From Agapanthus africanus (Eukaryota; Streptophyta; Magnoliopsida; Asparagales; Amaryllidaceae): a stretch of 64,000 nt of DNA. This document shows positions 22,133 through 34,066 of the stretch, in pieces (positions within the stretch are counted from its first letter, which is position 1; each line of letters starts with the position of its first letter). The translations under genes and the position numbers were made by a program. The DNA lies in contig JASDDO010000001.1 in the NCBI GenBank assembly GCA_030015575.1, positions 320,511,595-320,575,594 of the forward strand, given 5' to 3'. Below the pieces are notes generated by a model. The model saw only the letters and a list, made by a program, of their open reading frames with translations, was not told where the DNA came from and made no database searches.

Positions 22133-25100
22133 CTAAGGCCATGTACTGGCGTATCGAAGACCTATCATCTCGATCAGCCGCTCGAACTGAGTCTGGGGCA
22201 AGGCCTTGGTGAATGGATCTGCAGTGTTATCTTCTGAAGCGACTCTCCGAACCTCGATCTCCTTGCGATCCACGATCTCCCTGATCAGGTGATACCGCCT
22301 CAAGATGTGCCTGGATCTCTGATGGGACCTGGGTTCCTTCGCTAATGCTATAGCCCCGTTGTTGTCGCAATACAGAGGTATTGGATCAACAATGGACGGA
22401 ACCACCTGAAGTTCTTTCAAGAACTTCCTCATCCAGACAGCTTCTTTTGCGGCATCAGATGCAGCGATGTATTCCGCTTCCATCGTCGAGTCTGCAACGG
22501 TTTCTTGTTTGGAACTCTTCCAACACACCGCCCCTCCATTGAGGGTAAAGACAAAACCCGACATGGACTTGGAATCATCCTTGTCACTCTGGAAGCTGGA
22601 GTCAGCAAAGGCCTCGATCTGGAGGTCTTTTCCGCCATACACCAAGAACATCTCCTTAGTCCTTCTCAGGTACTTGAGAATGTTCTTTACCGCTATCCAG
22701 TGTTTCTCCCCTGGGTTAGACTGATACCGGCTTACCACACTCAGTGCATAAGCTACATCCGGTCTGGTACACAACATCGCATACATTATAGAGCCTACCG
22801 CAGAAGCGTAGGGTATAATAGACATGCGATCCCTCTCCAAATCAGTCTTGGGAGACATCTCTTTAGAGAGGGTGATCCCGTGACAAGCCGGTAGGTTACC
22901 GCGCTTGGAATCTTCCATACTGAACCTCTTCAGTATGGTGTCGATGTACCTGGACTGTGAAAGTCCTAATATCCTCGTGGATCTGTCACGGTAGATCCGG
23001 ATACCCAGAATGTACGAGGCATCACCCAGGTCTTTCATGGAGAACCTGTGTGACAAGAACCCCTTGACAGATTGTAGCATAGGAATGTCATTTCCTATTA
23101 AGAGAATGTCAGCCACGTATAAAACGAGGAATACTACAGTTCTCGCTACAAATCTACTATAGATGCATGGTTCATCTGGATTTTTGATAAAGCCAAATTC
23201 TTTGACCGTCTCATCAAAGCAGATGTTCCAACTCCGCGATGCCTGCTTTAGTCCATAGATGGACTTAAGCAACTTGCACACCTTTCCACTGCTCCCACTC
23301 TGAATGAAACCCTCTGGCTGGTCCATATAGACACACTCCTCTAAATTTCCATTTAGAAAAGCTGTCTTTACGTCCATTTGCCAGATCTCATAATCGTGGA
23401 AGGCAGCAATGGCAAGAAGGATCCGAATGGATTTCAGCATGGCTACTGGAGAAAAGGTTTCGTCGTAGTCCAAGCCAGGTCTTTGACGAAAACCCTTTGC
23501 TACCAGCCTAGCTTTATAGGTCTCAACCTGTCCATCTACACCAATCTTCCTTTTGAAGATCCACTTGCATCCTACGGGTTTTACCCCGTCTGGAGCAATG
23601 TCCAACGTCCATACCTTGTTGGTGTACATGGACTCCATTTCGGTCCGCATTGCATCCAGCCATTTCACTGAGTCAACGCTCTGAACGGCCTGCTGGAAGC
23701 TAGTAGGCTCATCATAATCTATGATGCAATCCTCTCTATCCCCGTCTATGAGAAAACCGTAGTATCTCTCAGGCGGATGAGACTGCCTACTACTTCTGCG
23801 GAGCGGCGTAGGAATGTCCTGTTCTTCCGAACCTTCTGGTTCCACTAAACTTTCAGTAACAGTCCGTGGTTCTGGAATTTCTTCCAGTTCTACTGTGCTC
23901 CCACTTATCTGGTTTTCCAAAAACTCAGTTTCCAAGAAGTAGGCATGACGAGAAACAAGAACTTTTTGTTCCTCTTCACAGTAGAAGAAATATCCTTTTG
24001 AGTTCTTTGGATACCCCACAAACTTGCACTGTACTGAGCGTGCCTCGAGCTTGTCCGCATGCTGCTTTTTGACAAAAGCCGGACATCCCCATGTCTTAAT
24101 GTGCTTAAGATATGGTCTCTTCCCACACCACATCTCATATGGTGTAGTAGGCACGGTCTTAGTAGGTACTCGGTTCAAAAGGTATGCGGCTGATTCTAGC
24201 GCATATCCCCAGAATGATCGCGGTAACTCAGCGTTACTCATCATGGACCGCACCATATCCAATAGGGTGCGGTTCCGTCTCTCCGATACACCGTTATGTT
24301 GCGGGGTGTATGGAGGAGTAAGCTGAGAGAGAATTCCGTTCTCTTTTAAATAGTCCAGGAACTCGGCACTTAAGTATTCTCCACCTCGATCCGATCTTAG
24401 AATCTTAATACTTTTGCCGGTCTGTTTCTCTACTTCATTCTTATACTCCTGGAATTTTCCAAAGGCCTCGGACTTATGTTTCATCAAGAAGACATAACCG
24501 TACCTTGAGAAGTCATCCGTAAAAGTAATGAAGTAAGAATGTCCGCTTCGGGCATGTGTAGACATTGGACCGCACACGTCACTGTGTACGAGTCCCAAGA
24601 GCTCGCTCGCTCTTACTCCATGTCCAGTAAACGGAGTCTTTGTCATCTTTCCTTTGAGACAAGATTGACAAGTGGCATACGATTGATATTCGAACGCATT
24701 CAAATATCCTTCTGTATGTAACTTAGTCAACCTTCTCTCATTGATGTGACCCAATCTACAATGCCATAAGAAAGTCTGATTTATTTCCGGAGACTTTCTT
24801 TTGTGTGTATTCTGGACGTTGAAAATCTGTGGTTGGTTTAACACGTATATACCATTACTCAATGTACCTGACCCAATCAAAACTTGATTAAGGTGAATGT
24901 TTACAACATTACTTACAAACGCAAATTCATAACCTTCTTTAGAAACTAAAGATACAGAAATGATATTACAAGTTGCGTTGGGTACAAAAAAGCAATTACG
25001 CAAAACCAAAACATGTCCATCTGACATTCCCAGGTGATAGTCCCCCACGGCTTTAGCATCCATGCTAGCTCCGTTCGCAACTTTGAGGGTCATGTCACCT

Positions 25101-26083
25101 GCCTTCAAAACCCTACGGTTTCTCAACGCCTGCAAAGAATTACAGATATGAGATCCTGATCCGGTATCCAATACCCAGGAAGTAGAGTTTATTGAAAGAC
25201 AATTTTCAATAACATACACACCTGAAGCTGAAGCTGCAACCTGCTTCAATTCCTGTGTTCTGGCCTTCCAGGCCCTGCAATCATTCTTCCAGTGTCCTTT
25301 CTTATGACAATAGAAGCATTCTTCCTTATCCACAAGCTTCCCCGCTATCTTTGTTGCTTTGCCTTTTCCCTTCGTATCCACTTTACCAACACCGCCCCTT
25401 GGTTTGGCGGGGGCCTTCTTCTTCTTTCCCTTGGCTTTCGCCTTGGACCTAGAAGAAGATGATCCTCCTTCAAACAAAGTGGATGTTTCCCTACCTTTCT
25501 GTAGGGTGCCCTCTGCGCTCCTCAGCATGTTGAGGAGCTCTGATAGTTCAACCTCTTTTTCTTGTAGGTTGAAGTTCAGTATAAACTGGGCGTAAGTGGA
25601 AGGAAGGGACTGGAGAACTATATCCGTATATAGCTCACTCTCCAATGTGATCCCTAGGTCAGCGAGCTCCTCAATGAAGCCGATCATCTTTAGCACATGC
25701 TCGGCTACTGATGATCCGACGGCCATTCTTGTCGAAAATAACTTTTTCGACGCTTCGTATCTTGCGATACGTGATTGCTCTCCATACAGTTCTTTTGTAT
25801 GGAGCAATATGGACTCCATGTCCATATTCTCATGCCTCCTCTGATGTTCGTTGTCCATCGAGGCAAGCAGGAGGCACTTGGCCTTCGCGCTATCAATCTC
25901 CCAAGTCTTGCGGATTTCCTTATCCGCGACACTGGAAGTTGGACCAGGGACAGGGGGAGCTTTGGTGGTAAGAAGATACCCCAGCTTGTCATAAGTGATT
26001 GCTATCGTGACATTCCTGAGCCAATCTTTGTAGTTTGGCCCTGTCAGTTTGTTTTTATCTAGGAGTAACTTAAGTCCAGTCAT
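22133..26083 (-). CDS. Copia gag-pol polyprotein of A1
   Basis: A frame of 1316 codons from ATG at 26083 (MTGLKLLLDKNKLTGPNYKDW). Upstream in-frame codons exist, but this is the first ATG after the acceptor-like site. Domains in order: UBN2-type gag (about 1-205), a basic serine/lysine-rich linker, CCHC zinc knuckle CFYCHKKGHWKNDC (256-269), aspartic protease (DTGSG near 306), GAG-pre-integrase (HCRLGH near 441), integrase with D502, D565 and E601 at D-D-35-E spacing, an acidic linker, reverse transcriptase (about 805-1060), and RNase H (about 1160-1300, [20 protein letters not shown]). The single frame implies proteolytic maturation, normal for Copia. It is the only full gag-pol in one piece here and could supply proteins to the gag-less families (inference). 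Confidence 0.95.
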   Translation of the reverse strand: MTGLKLLLDKNKLTGPNYKDWLRNVTIAITYDKLGYLLTTKAPPVPGPTSSVADKEIRKTWEIDSAKAKCLLLASMDNEHQRRHENMDMESILLHTKELYGEQSRIARYEASKKLFSTRMAVGSSVAEHVLKMIGFIEELADLGITLESELYTDIVLQSLPSTYAQFILNFNLQEKEVELSELLNMLRSAEGTLQKGRETSTLFEGGSSSSRSKAKAKGKKKKAPAKPRGGVGKVDTKGKGKATKIAGKLVDKEECFYCHKKGHWKNDCRAWKARTQELKQVAASASGVYVIENCLSINSTSWVLDTGSGSHICNSLQALRNRRVLKAGDMTLKVANGASMDAKAVGDYHLGMSDGHVLVLRNCFFVPNATCNIISVSLVSKEGYEFAFVSNVVNIHLNQVLIGSGTLSNGIYVLNQPQIFNVQNTHKRKSPEINQTFLWHCRLGHINERRLTKLHTEGYLNAFEYQSYATCQSCLKGKMTKTPFTGHGVRASELLGLVHSDVCGPMSTHARSGHSYFITFTDDFSRYGYVFLMKHKSEAFGKFQEYKNEVEKQTGKSIKILRSDRGGEYLSAEFLDYLKENGILSQLTPPYTPQHNGVSERRNRTLLDMVRSMMSNAELPRSFWGYALESAAYLLNRVPTKTVPTTPYEMWCGKRPYLKHIKTWGCPAFVKKQHADKLEARSVQCKFVGYPKNSKGYFFYCEEEQKVLVSRHAYFLETEFLENQISGSTVELEEIPEPRTVTESLVEPEGSEEQDIPTPLRRSSRQSHPPERYYGFLIDGDREDCIIDYDEPTSFQQAVQSVDSVKWLDAMRTEMESMYTNKVWTLDIAPDGVKPVGCKWIFKRKIGVDGQVETYKARLVAKGFRQRPGLDYDETFSPVAMLKSIRILLAIAAFHDYEIWQMDVKTAFLNGNLEECVYMDQPEGFIQSGSSGKVCKLLKSIYGLKQASRSWNICFDETVKEFGFIKNPDEPCIYSRFVARTVVFLVLYVADILLIGNDIPMLQSVKGFLSHRFSMKDLGDASYILGIRIYRDRSTRILGLSQSRYIDTILKRFSMEDSKRGNLPACHGITLSKEMSPKTDLERDRMSIIPYASAVGSIMYAMLCTRPDVAYALSVVSRYQSNPGEKHWIAVKNILKYLRRTKEMFLVYGGKDLQIEAFADSSFQSDKDDSKSMSGFVFTLNGGAVCWKSSKQETVADSTMEAEYIAASDAAKEAVWMRKFLKELQVVPSIVDPIPLYCDNNGAIALAKEPRSHQRSRHILRRYHLIREIVDRKEIEVRRVASEDNTADPFTKALPQTQFERLIEMIGLRYASTWP

Positions 26084-26581
26084 GTTGATTGGTCGCTGCA
26101 ATTAGGAGAGAGAAGAAGAAACACTCAGCATGATGCTCTTGCAAGTTTAGAGTGGTTTTTAGTTTGTCTAAACAGGATGGCTCCCACTGTTTCTCGAATC
26201 CCTCCTCAAACCATAAAGGAAGAATTAGCCGGGATCAATCCCACCGCACAATACTTGCTTAACCGTTCAGCCAGGCCGGTGTCGGTACTTCGAGGGAGGT
26301 TTTCCAACGCTTTCGCGAAGTTCCTTAATTAGAGAACCTCTTTTCCCTGGGGGCGTAGCCCCGCTAACACCTTTCTAGGCACCTACTAGGTTTATAGCAT
26401 TGATCGTTAAGTGAGAAATTTCCCGAGGAGTAGCATATACTCACAGTAGGATCGGGATCCAAATATCATCGCGTGACGAAACTGAAGGAATCCTACCAGA
26501 ATCATCACACTCCAAATGGTATGCAAATCTAGCAAGTTTCAGTACTTATGAAACTCCCGATGTGGATTTTTGCCCCATGCT

Positions 26582-26791
26582 CTTATGACCTTGACTTTGG
26601 CCAACAAATCATAAGTCACATGTCAAGTTCTGCCCGTCGTTCTCCAGGTTAATTTGAATCCACCCGCACCTACCCTTGACTTTGGCCAACAAGGCAGTAC
26701 GACTGTTCCAAACCAACGCATCTATCTATGCTGCACATGAATACCCAATAGCTACCAATCACTGTGCCTTGACTTTGGCCAACAAACACAG
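26582..26791 (-). other. Triple stem-loop of the A1 leader
   Basis: In sense order: hairpin 1 CTGTG/CACAG (plus coordinates 26762-26791); hairpin 2 CGTAC/GTGCG with one U.G pair and inner CCTTG/CAAGG (26665-26701); hairpin 3 CTTATGA/TCATAAG (26582-26615). Each loop reads TTGTTGGCCAAAGTCAAGG. The non-Watson-Crick pair in hairpin 2 is G.U only on the sense (minus) strand. Confidence 0.75.
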
Positions 26792-26994
26792 CTTGAATAC
26801 TATTGACTATTCATGTGAAACGACGGAGGGCTACGGATGGTTTTGGCAAAACCGTGAACGTAGTGAACTTGATTTGGTCGATGGAACGAGATAGCTTTTA
26901 AAAGGAGTGGCTCAAGCTCCGTATTTAAAAGTTGTTTTGAAAAGAACCGAGTGGTTTTTCGAAAGTGTTCCAACGACTTTAACTTGGTTTATTA

Positions 26995-27049
26995 TCTTGC
27001 ATTAGTTCTTTTAATGCGTGATATTCTTGCATTAGTTCTTTTAATGCGT
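26995..27049 (-). repeat. 25-bp direct repeat in A1 leader
   Basis: TCTTGCATTAGTTCTTTTAA and the following five bases occur at 26995-27019 and 27025-27049. A2 has the same pair at 53790-53844. Confidence 0.85.
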
Positions 27050-28095
27050 CCCATCATTTAATCCTACCATTGCAGAAAACAACCAAAATATGACGTACGC
27101 TTATGCCATTCGCATTCGCCACTGGGCCCCGTCATTACCCGTTAGGTTACTTAACTAACGACAGAGCGGGGGCTGGGCTAGCGCGTCTGTAAAACATAAG
27201 CAACGCCTAAATAGTAAGCAATGATAGACATTACAGATCACAGATGAATGCATTGGATATACTAGCAATCCGCAATCCTTTCGAGCCTGAAACGAAAAGC
27301 GGATAACACGGTCGCGGTGAATAGCCAAATACCCCACCCAAGACCCCTACGGGTGCGGCAAACTACCCGCCAAGTACTCGGTAGTTTGTGCACCCCTCCA
27401 TGGGTCTATCCTAGGAGCAAAAACAGTAAAAAGAATTATACAATGACGGCTACAACCCCGACCCGGTTGTGCGGCCAAACAAATAATATTATTACATCAA
27501 TTTACATTTACAATGAATGAAAGAAAAACAAAAGCTCATCTCACATCCACCCCGGCTATTCACCCGCGACAGTCCAACACATTCATATACACATTCCAGC
27601 ACATTACAGATCATGTATAACCCCGACTAATCGACTTATAGCGATTAGCCGACGTTCAATACATGCAAGCATCACAGATATAACCATCATAGTCAAAGTG
27701 CAGTGAAGTTCGGAAAAAATACGGAATTATAGGACCCCAAAAGGAAATTTCTTTTCTGGACAATCTGGGCACATATAATATATTTTAAAAATCCCAAAAC
27801 CAACACACAAACACACTGCACGAAAAACGATGCAGAGAAGACACCAAGTCGCGGCGGTTCCGCGGCGTCTAAGAAGGATCACGCGGCGGAAGCGCGGCAC
27901 TTTAGGCGAATCACTGTATCGTTTTTCTTGGGTGTTCACACAAAACCCTGAGCCGAATTTAGGAGTATAAAGTTTTTCATTTTGACCAGAAAAAATTTCA
28001 ACAGAAACTCAGATTTTGTAAAAGTTTGGTTTTTGGATTTTTCCGGTTCCGAACTTCTTTACACTTCACTACCAAGCTAGTTTAAGTTTAGTTAG

Positions 28096-28107
28096 GCTCT
28101 GATACCA
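28096..28107 (-). other. A1 primer binding site
   Basis: GCTCTGATACCA on the plus strand, that is TGGTATCAGAGC on the sense strand, one base from the 5' LTR. Confidence 0.95.
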
Positions 28108-28108
28108 C

Positions 28109-30293
28109 TGTAAGTCCACGTTGCGACCCCCGGTTCTTACGGGGAGGCGGAAACGGTATAAAATCAAAAATTTTATCGCAAGAGGCAACATGGACTAAAC
28201 TATGGTCGGGATCGTAGTCTAAACTAAAACTAGCAAACTATGCTAAAGAGAGTTAGCTACTCGGATGAAGATGGTTATACCTAAACTTGAACTCCTTCTC
28301 TTCAAGCTCCGATGGTGGTTCGATGGCTCCTTCTCGTTGTCTCCGTACGCCGAAGATAGATCCACTTGAAAGCTCCAACCTTTAGCTCCTTCTTCGTTCT
28401 TTGAAGAAACTAGTTCACTTGGTTTGCTAAACCTAGTGAACTAGAATGAGTAGAGATGATTTAGAATGGGATTTTATCTATGGTTCTTGATTCTCAACTC
28501 ATGAGACAAGAGAACCATAGATCAAGAGAGGGAGCAAGAGGTTGAGGATGAGAGCAAGAGGAGAGCTCAAGAACAAGAGAGAGAATGAGCAAGAAAGAAT
28601 GAGCAAGTATTTTGTCTCTCACCCTCTCATAATCCAAAGCAATGATAACTCATCATATCAACAAAAGTCTTATGTGATGGTTGAAGTAACCATAACCTTA
28701 TCATGTCATGCACTCATTTTACTCAAATGAACAAGCAAGAAAAAGTCTTTGGCATGAAATGATAACCATGGTTATCATGATGGTCAACTAGTCAAGCCTA
28801 GTCAACCGGTCAACAAGTCAACAAAAGTCAACAAGTCACCAAAGTCAACAAGTCAACAAAAGTCAACAAGTCAACAACCATATCACCATAACACTTAATT
28901 AATATAATAGTTAATCACATATCATATTCTCATTAGGGTTGAGCATAAAGTCAAAAAGTCAACGGTCAACTGTCAACAACCCTAATGAGAATCCGCTGCC
29001 TCTGCCTCCCTGTCAACTGTGCATACACACCCGCATCCGCGTTCCGAGGAACACGAATGCAAACTGGATAAATCCAATCCCATAAGGTACACTAGGATCT
29101 GGCTTAAACCAAAGCCCGCTAGTGTAAACTGTCCGGACACTGTACGTGCACAAGTGCACGGATGTGACCGAACCCTGTCGCAATACCATGCGACCTGTCG
29201 CAATACCATGCGACCTCTACTCTTTTGCCTAAAGGCGAAAAGCTTTCTGTGTGGGACTCTAAAGACTCAACACTACGCTGGCAGTGGGTTTAACCACAGA
29301 CCGCAAGCGGCACTAGCTGTGCGTAACGGTCCCCAGGTAATGCCGACAAGAAGACCGACGAGGCGAAACCCATCTGAACTCCTACTGAGCCTGAGCGTGA
29401 CATTCTCCATACAGTCCGGTCTGTTCGTCTGATACATCGCATGGCGGGCCTAGGGGGCGGTAAACGTCAGTCCCCCAATAGCGGTACAAGTCGTGCCGGA
29501 GTGAAGCCCAATACACCCTGAGATAACACTGGAAACCTACCAGTATATCTCGTTTGCCCTGGCCAGGGACTACTCGTGTAATGGCTCTCCTAGACACAGC
29601 GCGATGTCAACCCCCAATACCGGGAGAGACGAATCCTGTCTAACCGTCACTGCCTCCAAGTGCTTCGGGACTGCACCCAACCACCACCTGTTTGCACGAC
29701 TCCTTTGAGCCGTGGTAGGGTAGTGATCAAAGTGCAGTGGGAACACACCCGAGGCGAAGTGACAGTGTCAAGTCAGCGGACTAAGCTGTACTCATGTCAC
29801 CTGGGAACTGATAACTGACGATAGGTATAATACCAACTAGTCAGTTCCCTACGAGTCCTGTCCAGTGTACCCGTAACCTAACGAGCACCCGCATACTATC
29901 TCAAGTACGACGTACTGACGGCTGTGGGACAGACCGTTTCCCACACTGGGATGAGAAGCGCATGCGCTGGTCTACTCCGGAGTATCGATGCCCTGTCTCG
30001 ATAGTCCTGCGACCAGGGACCTGAATAAGGATGTGCTTATAGATTACCCAGCCCCCACTAGTGTGACTGCCATCACAACGCTGGTAATCAAGCAAAGATC
30101 CTAAGGGCTCCACTAATGCGTATAAGTGATATACTGAAATAAACACAAGTACACATTGAAGTAGAAACAAACCAAGTAGCATACTACTATTTTGAGCAAG
30201 ATTGTATATACAAGGTGAATATCCCAAGCATCCATTAAGTAATATACAAACTAGTATGATACAGTAATGGCCTCTAGGGCATATACACTAACA
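28109..30293 (-). repeat. A1 5' LTR
   Basis: 2185 bp, nearly identical to the 3' LTR, with the W-box array at 28782-28976 and the palindromic repeat at 29175-29214. Its outer end meets TSD ATAAG at 30294-30298. Confidence 0.96.
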
Positions 30294-32303
30294 ATAAGCA
30301 CATCCTTAAAAGGTCCCTAGTCGTGGGAGTTTCGAGACTGGGCATCGATACTCCATTAGTAGACTTGTGTATACAGTCGAGACCCCGACGAGGGGCGGTG
30401 GCCGGTCTCACAAGCCACTGGTGTCAGTTGGTTCACCTAAGATGTATACAGGTGCTCATTGGGTTATGAGTACACCGGACAGGACTCGCCGGGAACCTGC
30501 TAGTTGGGCTTATACCTGACGTCAGATAGCAGTTCCCCGGTGACATGTGTACAGGTTAGTTCATCGACCTGAGGATCGTCATTTGTCTCGTGTGAGTTCC
30601 CACTGTGCTTTGATTACTACCCTACCATGGCTCAAAGGAGTCGTGCAAACAGGTTTTAGTTGGGTACAGTCCCGAGCCACATGGAGGCAGTGAGCGGATC
30701 TTCAGGGGTTCGTCTCTCCCGGTATTGGGGGTGAGGTCGCGCTGTGTCTAGGAGAGCCATTACGCAAAGCCCTCGGCCGAGGCAGGAGATTTACTGGTAG
30801 GTATTCCAGTAGTATCTCAGGGCGTTCTGGGCTACACTCCGACACGACTTGTACCGCTTTTGGGGGTCTGACTTTTACCAACCCCCTAGGCCCGCCATGC
30901 GATACTCATAGACGAACGGACCGGACTGTACGGATATTGTCACTGACAGGCTCAGTAGGGTGTCAGGATGAGTTCGCTCATCGACGTCCCTTTTGGTCAA
31001 TTGCTGGTGGCCCGTCACGTATTGGCTTATACCTCTGACGTGCCAGTGGTTAAATCCACAGCCATAGTATTGACGAGTCTTTAGAGTCCACCACACTTAC
31101 AGTTACTCAAGCTTTCGGGCGAAACGCTGTAGAGGCCGTATGGAGATATGGCAGGGTCCGATCAGATACGTGCGGTATTGCACGGATCAGGATCGGACAG
31201 TTTTGTACTAGTGGCCGTATGGATATATATGGCAGGGTTCGATCAGATACGTGCGGTATTGCACGGATCAGGATCGAACGGATTTTACTAGCCGGCTTTG
31301 GTTTAAGCCGGTACTAGTTTAGTACAGTGTAGATTTTGTCTCATTGCATTTGTATCCGGTCGGAATACAGATGCGGGTGTGTATGCACAGTATCGGGGTT
31401 TTCCTGTAATTTATTACGGGACCAGTTTTCTGGAGTTGCCAGTTTGCATTCCGTTCCGGCCGGTTTTCCTTTGTTCTTTCCCGGCCGGACTTTTCCGATG
31501 GAGGGGGTAATTTGCAGTTTTGCAAATTACTTTTGTGGAGGGGGTTTCTTGCAAAAGTATTGATTATGATAGCTTTCATTTCTTTTGCTCCATGCTTTTG
31601 AATTGAGAGATTTGAAAGGTTATGGAGTGAATAGGAGAATAAGCATGGTTGATGTTTTCTTGTCTAGGATGTGGTCAACATTCTTATGCTCCTACACTCA
31701 CCTCCCTTCATGTTTGATATATTCATTCCTTCACATTATTCTTCTCACTTGATATGATAAGTTTTTCATGAGAGAAAGAAAGAACACTTGAGAGAAAGAA
31801 AAGAATGAGAGAGTTCATCTTGGTTATGTGAGGAATTCATCATCTCCTTCTTCTTCTTGTTTTGGAAAAATGAAAGCACCATTTTTCCTAACCCCATTCC
31901 TCCATCATGGCAACCACAAACCCCAAATGAGACTAGCATGATCTACTACTACATTCTACAGCATATCTTGAGCATGTCGAGTTGCCGGCTTCATGCTCGA
32001 GTTGCCTCGGTATTGAGGCGGGAGCCCGTAAAAGACGCAGGCGATGTGGTGCCCTTTCCGGCGAGGAGGCGACGATGTGGAGGCAAGACTTTCCGCGGGA
32101 GATCGGGACGATGACGAGAAGACCGAAGGACTCGGATCACTCGGTATACTTCTCACCCTATCTCTTGATTGCTAGCATTAGGTTAATGGTAAACGATCCG
32201 GGTTTTCATTGTCCGCGGTAGCGCCGGTTTCCGAGTAAGGAAAATTTTTGATTCCGCATTTTGGCCTCGAGTAAGACGGCCGGGGCGCTGCCGTGGCGCA
32301 ACA
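30294..32303 (+). repeat. D 3' LTR, part 2 (after A1)
   Basis: The first five bases are the repeated target site of A1; the rest resumes the D LTR and ends GTGGCGCAACA at 32303. TSD GGACT of D follows at 32304-32308. Confidence 0.95.
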
Positions 32304-32308
32304 GGACT

Positions 32309-32958
32309 AGCACAGATGCAAAACATATACAACATCTACTAGTATATATAAATATATATATATCCATTCATCTCAGACATGATATAAGCAACATCACAGA
32401 ACAGCAATAAGAAACATGGAATATTGGATAATCTTGGAGCCCCAGGTTTTATTTGAGCCAAAAATAAGACCCGACGTTCCCGGTCGTATGGATAGCCCAT
32501 GAATGAGAACCTAGACCCCTACGAGCGTGGCAAGTTACCCGCCGATCCCGAAAGTGAGGCAACCCCAATTAACAAAGTGAATGGGCCACCCAGCACTTCA
32601 TAGAATCCGGTAACTTGAGCACCCCTCCATGGGTCATCCTATACCCCCTACGAGTGCGGCGAACAACCCTCCAAGTCTAAAGTAAGGCCCCCTCCGTCTC
32701 AACGTCATGAGATGCGGGCCCGTTGCCTTCTAGAACCTGGCTATTCAAGCATTCCTCTGCGGGGTAATCCTAGTATAGAAAAGAAAAATATATATACAAC
32801 GGTGACATCGACCTCAACTCGGTCGTGCCTCAATAAAATAATATACAATCTGGCAAAAACGACAGTCCACATTTTGGATGCTCACCCCGTAATAATGAAT
32901 ATACAAATGAATCTGAACCGTACAACTACCATTGCACTACAGGCTATCCACTAGACAA
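32309..32958 (-). mobile_element. Element C leader fragment 3
   Basis: Leader DNA of minus-strand element C that rejoins 11741 when D is removed. Blocks such as 'cctagacccctacgagcgtggcaag' and 'gcacccctccatgggt' match the leaders of A1 and, reversed, of D and B1. No gene is visible. A2 is inserted after GACAA (32954-32958). Confidence 0.8.
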
Positions 32959-33629
32959 TGTAAGTCCATGCTACCTCTCCCGATACTTTCGGGAATGCGG
33001 AATTTGGTAAAAAACGATTTTTACGGAGGTGGTAACATGGACCTAAAACCCGGATCTTGGTTAAACATCTATCTAACAACCTAACTATGAGTTTCTAGCT
33101 ACTCGGTTAGGGGGTTATACCTTGCTTGTCTTGAACTCCTTCGTCTTCAAGCTCCGATGGTGGTCCGGAATGGCTTCTTCTCGTCGTCTCCGTACGCCGA
33201 AGATAGATCCACCTGAAAGCTCCAACCTTTAGCTCCTTCTTCGTTCTTTGAAGAAACTAGTTCACTTGGTTTGCTAAACCTAGTGAACTAGAATGAGTAG
33301 AGAAGAATTAGAATGGGATTTTATCTGTGGTTCTTGATTCTCAACTCATGAGACAAGAGAACCATAGATTAAAGAGAGGGAGCAAGAGCAAAAGGGTGAG
33401 AGCAAAAGGAGAGCTCAAGAACAAGAGAGAGAATGAGCAAGAAAGAATGAGGCTCTCTTTTGTCTTTCACCCTCTCATAATCCAAAGTCATGATAACTCA
33501 TCATACTAAAAAAGTCTTATGTGATGGTTTGAAGCAACCATAACCATATCATTTCATGCACTCATTTTACACAAATGAGCAAGCAAGAAAAAGTCTTTGC
33601 CATGAAATGATGGCTATGGTTATCATGAT

Positions 33630-33809
33630 GGTCAACTAGTCAAGCTTAGTCAACCGGTCAACAAAGTCAACAAGTCAACAAAAGTCAACAAAGTCAACAA
33701 AAGTCAACAACCATGTCACCATAATACTTAATTAATATAATAGTTAATCACATATCATATTCTCATTAGGGTTGATCAAAAGGTCAATAGTCAACGGTCA
33801 ACTGTCAAC
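33630..33809 (-). promoter_or_regulatory. W-box array in A2 3' LTR
   Basis: About a dozen GTCAA strings (TTGAC on the sense strand) in 180 bp, homologous to the A1 array but with a different number of repeats. The copy in the other A2 LTR is at 55654-55841. Confidence 0.65.
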
Positions 33810-34006
33810 AACCCTAATGAGAATCCACTGCCTCTGTCTCCCTGTCAACTGTGCATACACACCCGCATCCGCGTTTCGAGGAACACGAATGCAAACTGGA
33901 TAAATCCAATCCCATAAGGTACACTAGGATCTGGCTTAAACCAAAGCCCGCTAGTGTAAACTGTCCGGACACTGTACGCGCACAAGTGCACGGATGTGAC
34001 CGAACC

Positions 34007-34066
34007 CTGTCGCAAAACCATGCGACCTGTCGCAAAACCATGCGACCTGTCGCAATACCATGCGAC
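34007..34066 (-). repeat. 20-bp palindromic tandem repeat (3 units) in A2 LTR
   Basis: Three units of CTGTCGCAA(A/T)ACCATGCGAC. The partner LTR has two (56039-56077), so the number changed after insertion. Confidence 0.85.

Larger units (their letters stand above)
26084..28095 (-). other. A1 non-coding leader
   Basis: About 2 kb between gag and PBS (minus strand), with no credible gene. From the PBS inward it holds an imperfect GC-rich hairpin region (about 27843-27903), 'gtaggggtcttgggtgggg'-type blocks, a 25-bp direct repeat (26995-27049), the triple stem-loop (26582-26791), and a CT tract ending TTGCAG at 26096 that looks like a splice acceptor. The gag-less-family module (CCCTTCACCGGGAG) was not found. 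Confidence 0.8.
19935..30293 (-). mobile_element. A1: complete gag-bearing Copia element, looks whole
   Basis: LTRs are 19935-22118 (2184 bp) and 28109-30293 (2185 bp). They differ at only about three places by eye, making this the youngest insertion measured here. TSD ATAAG lies at 19930-19934 and 30294-30298. PBS, leader, gag-pol frame and polypurine tract are in standard order. The frame is unbroken, although an open frame does not by itself show activity. Lineage within Copia is not assigned with confidence; long LTRs with a Met PBS fit Tork/Angela-like lineages among others. Confidence 0.96.
11742..32303 (+). mobile_element. D: gag-less, pol-decayed Copia-type element, split by A1
   Basis: The left LTR is 11742-13997 (2256 bp). 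The right LTR is 19684-19934 plus 30299-32303, which is also 2256 bp once A1 and its repeated TSD are removed. TSD GGACT lies at 11737-11741 and 32304-32308. D's own length is about 10.2 kb. The LTR pair shows about eight or nine differences by eye (about 0.4%). The body is a decayed pol derivative with many breaks. It inserted in element C and later received A1 in its right LTR. Confidence 0.93.

Noticed and set aside
22133-26083. A1 gag-pol as a domesticated host gene
   Set aside because: It sits in a full element with near-identical LTRs and a TSD, and all domains are in normal Copia order.
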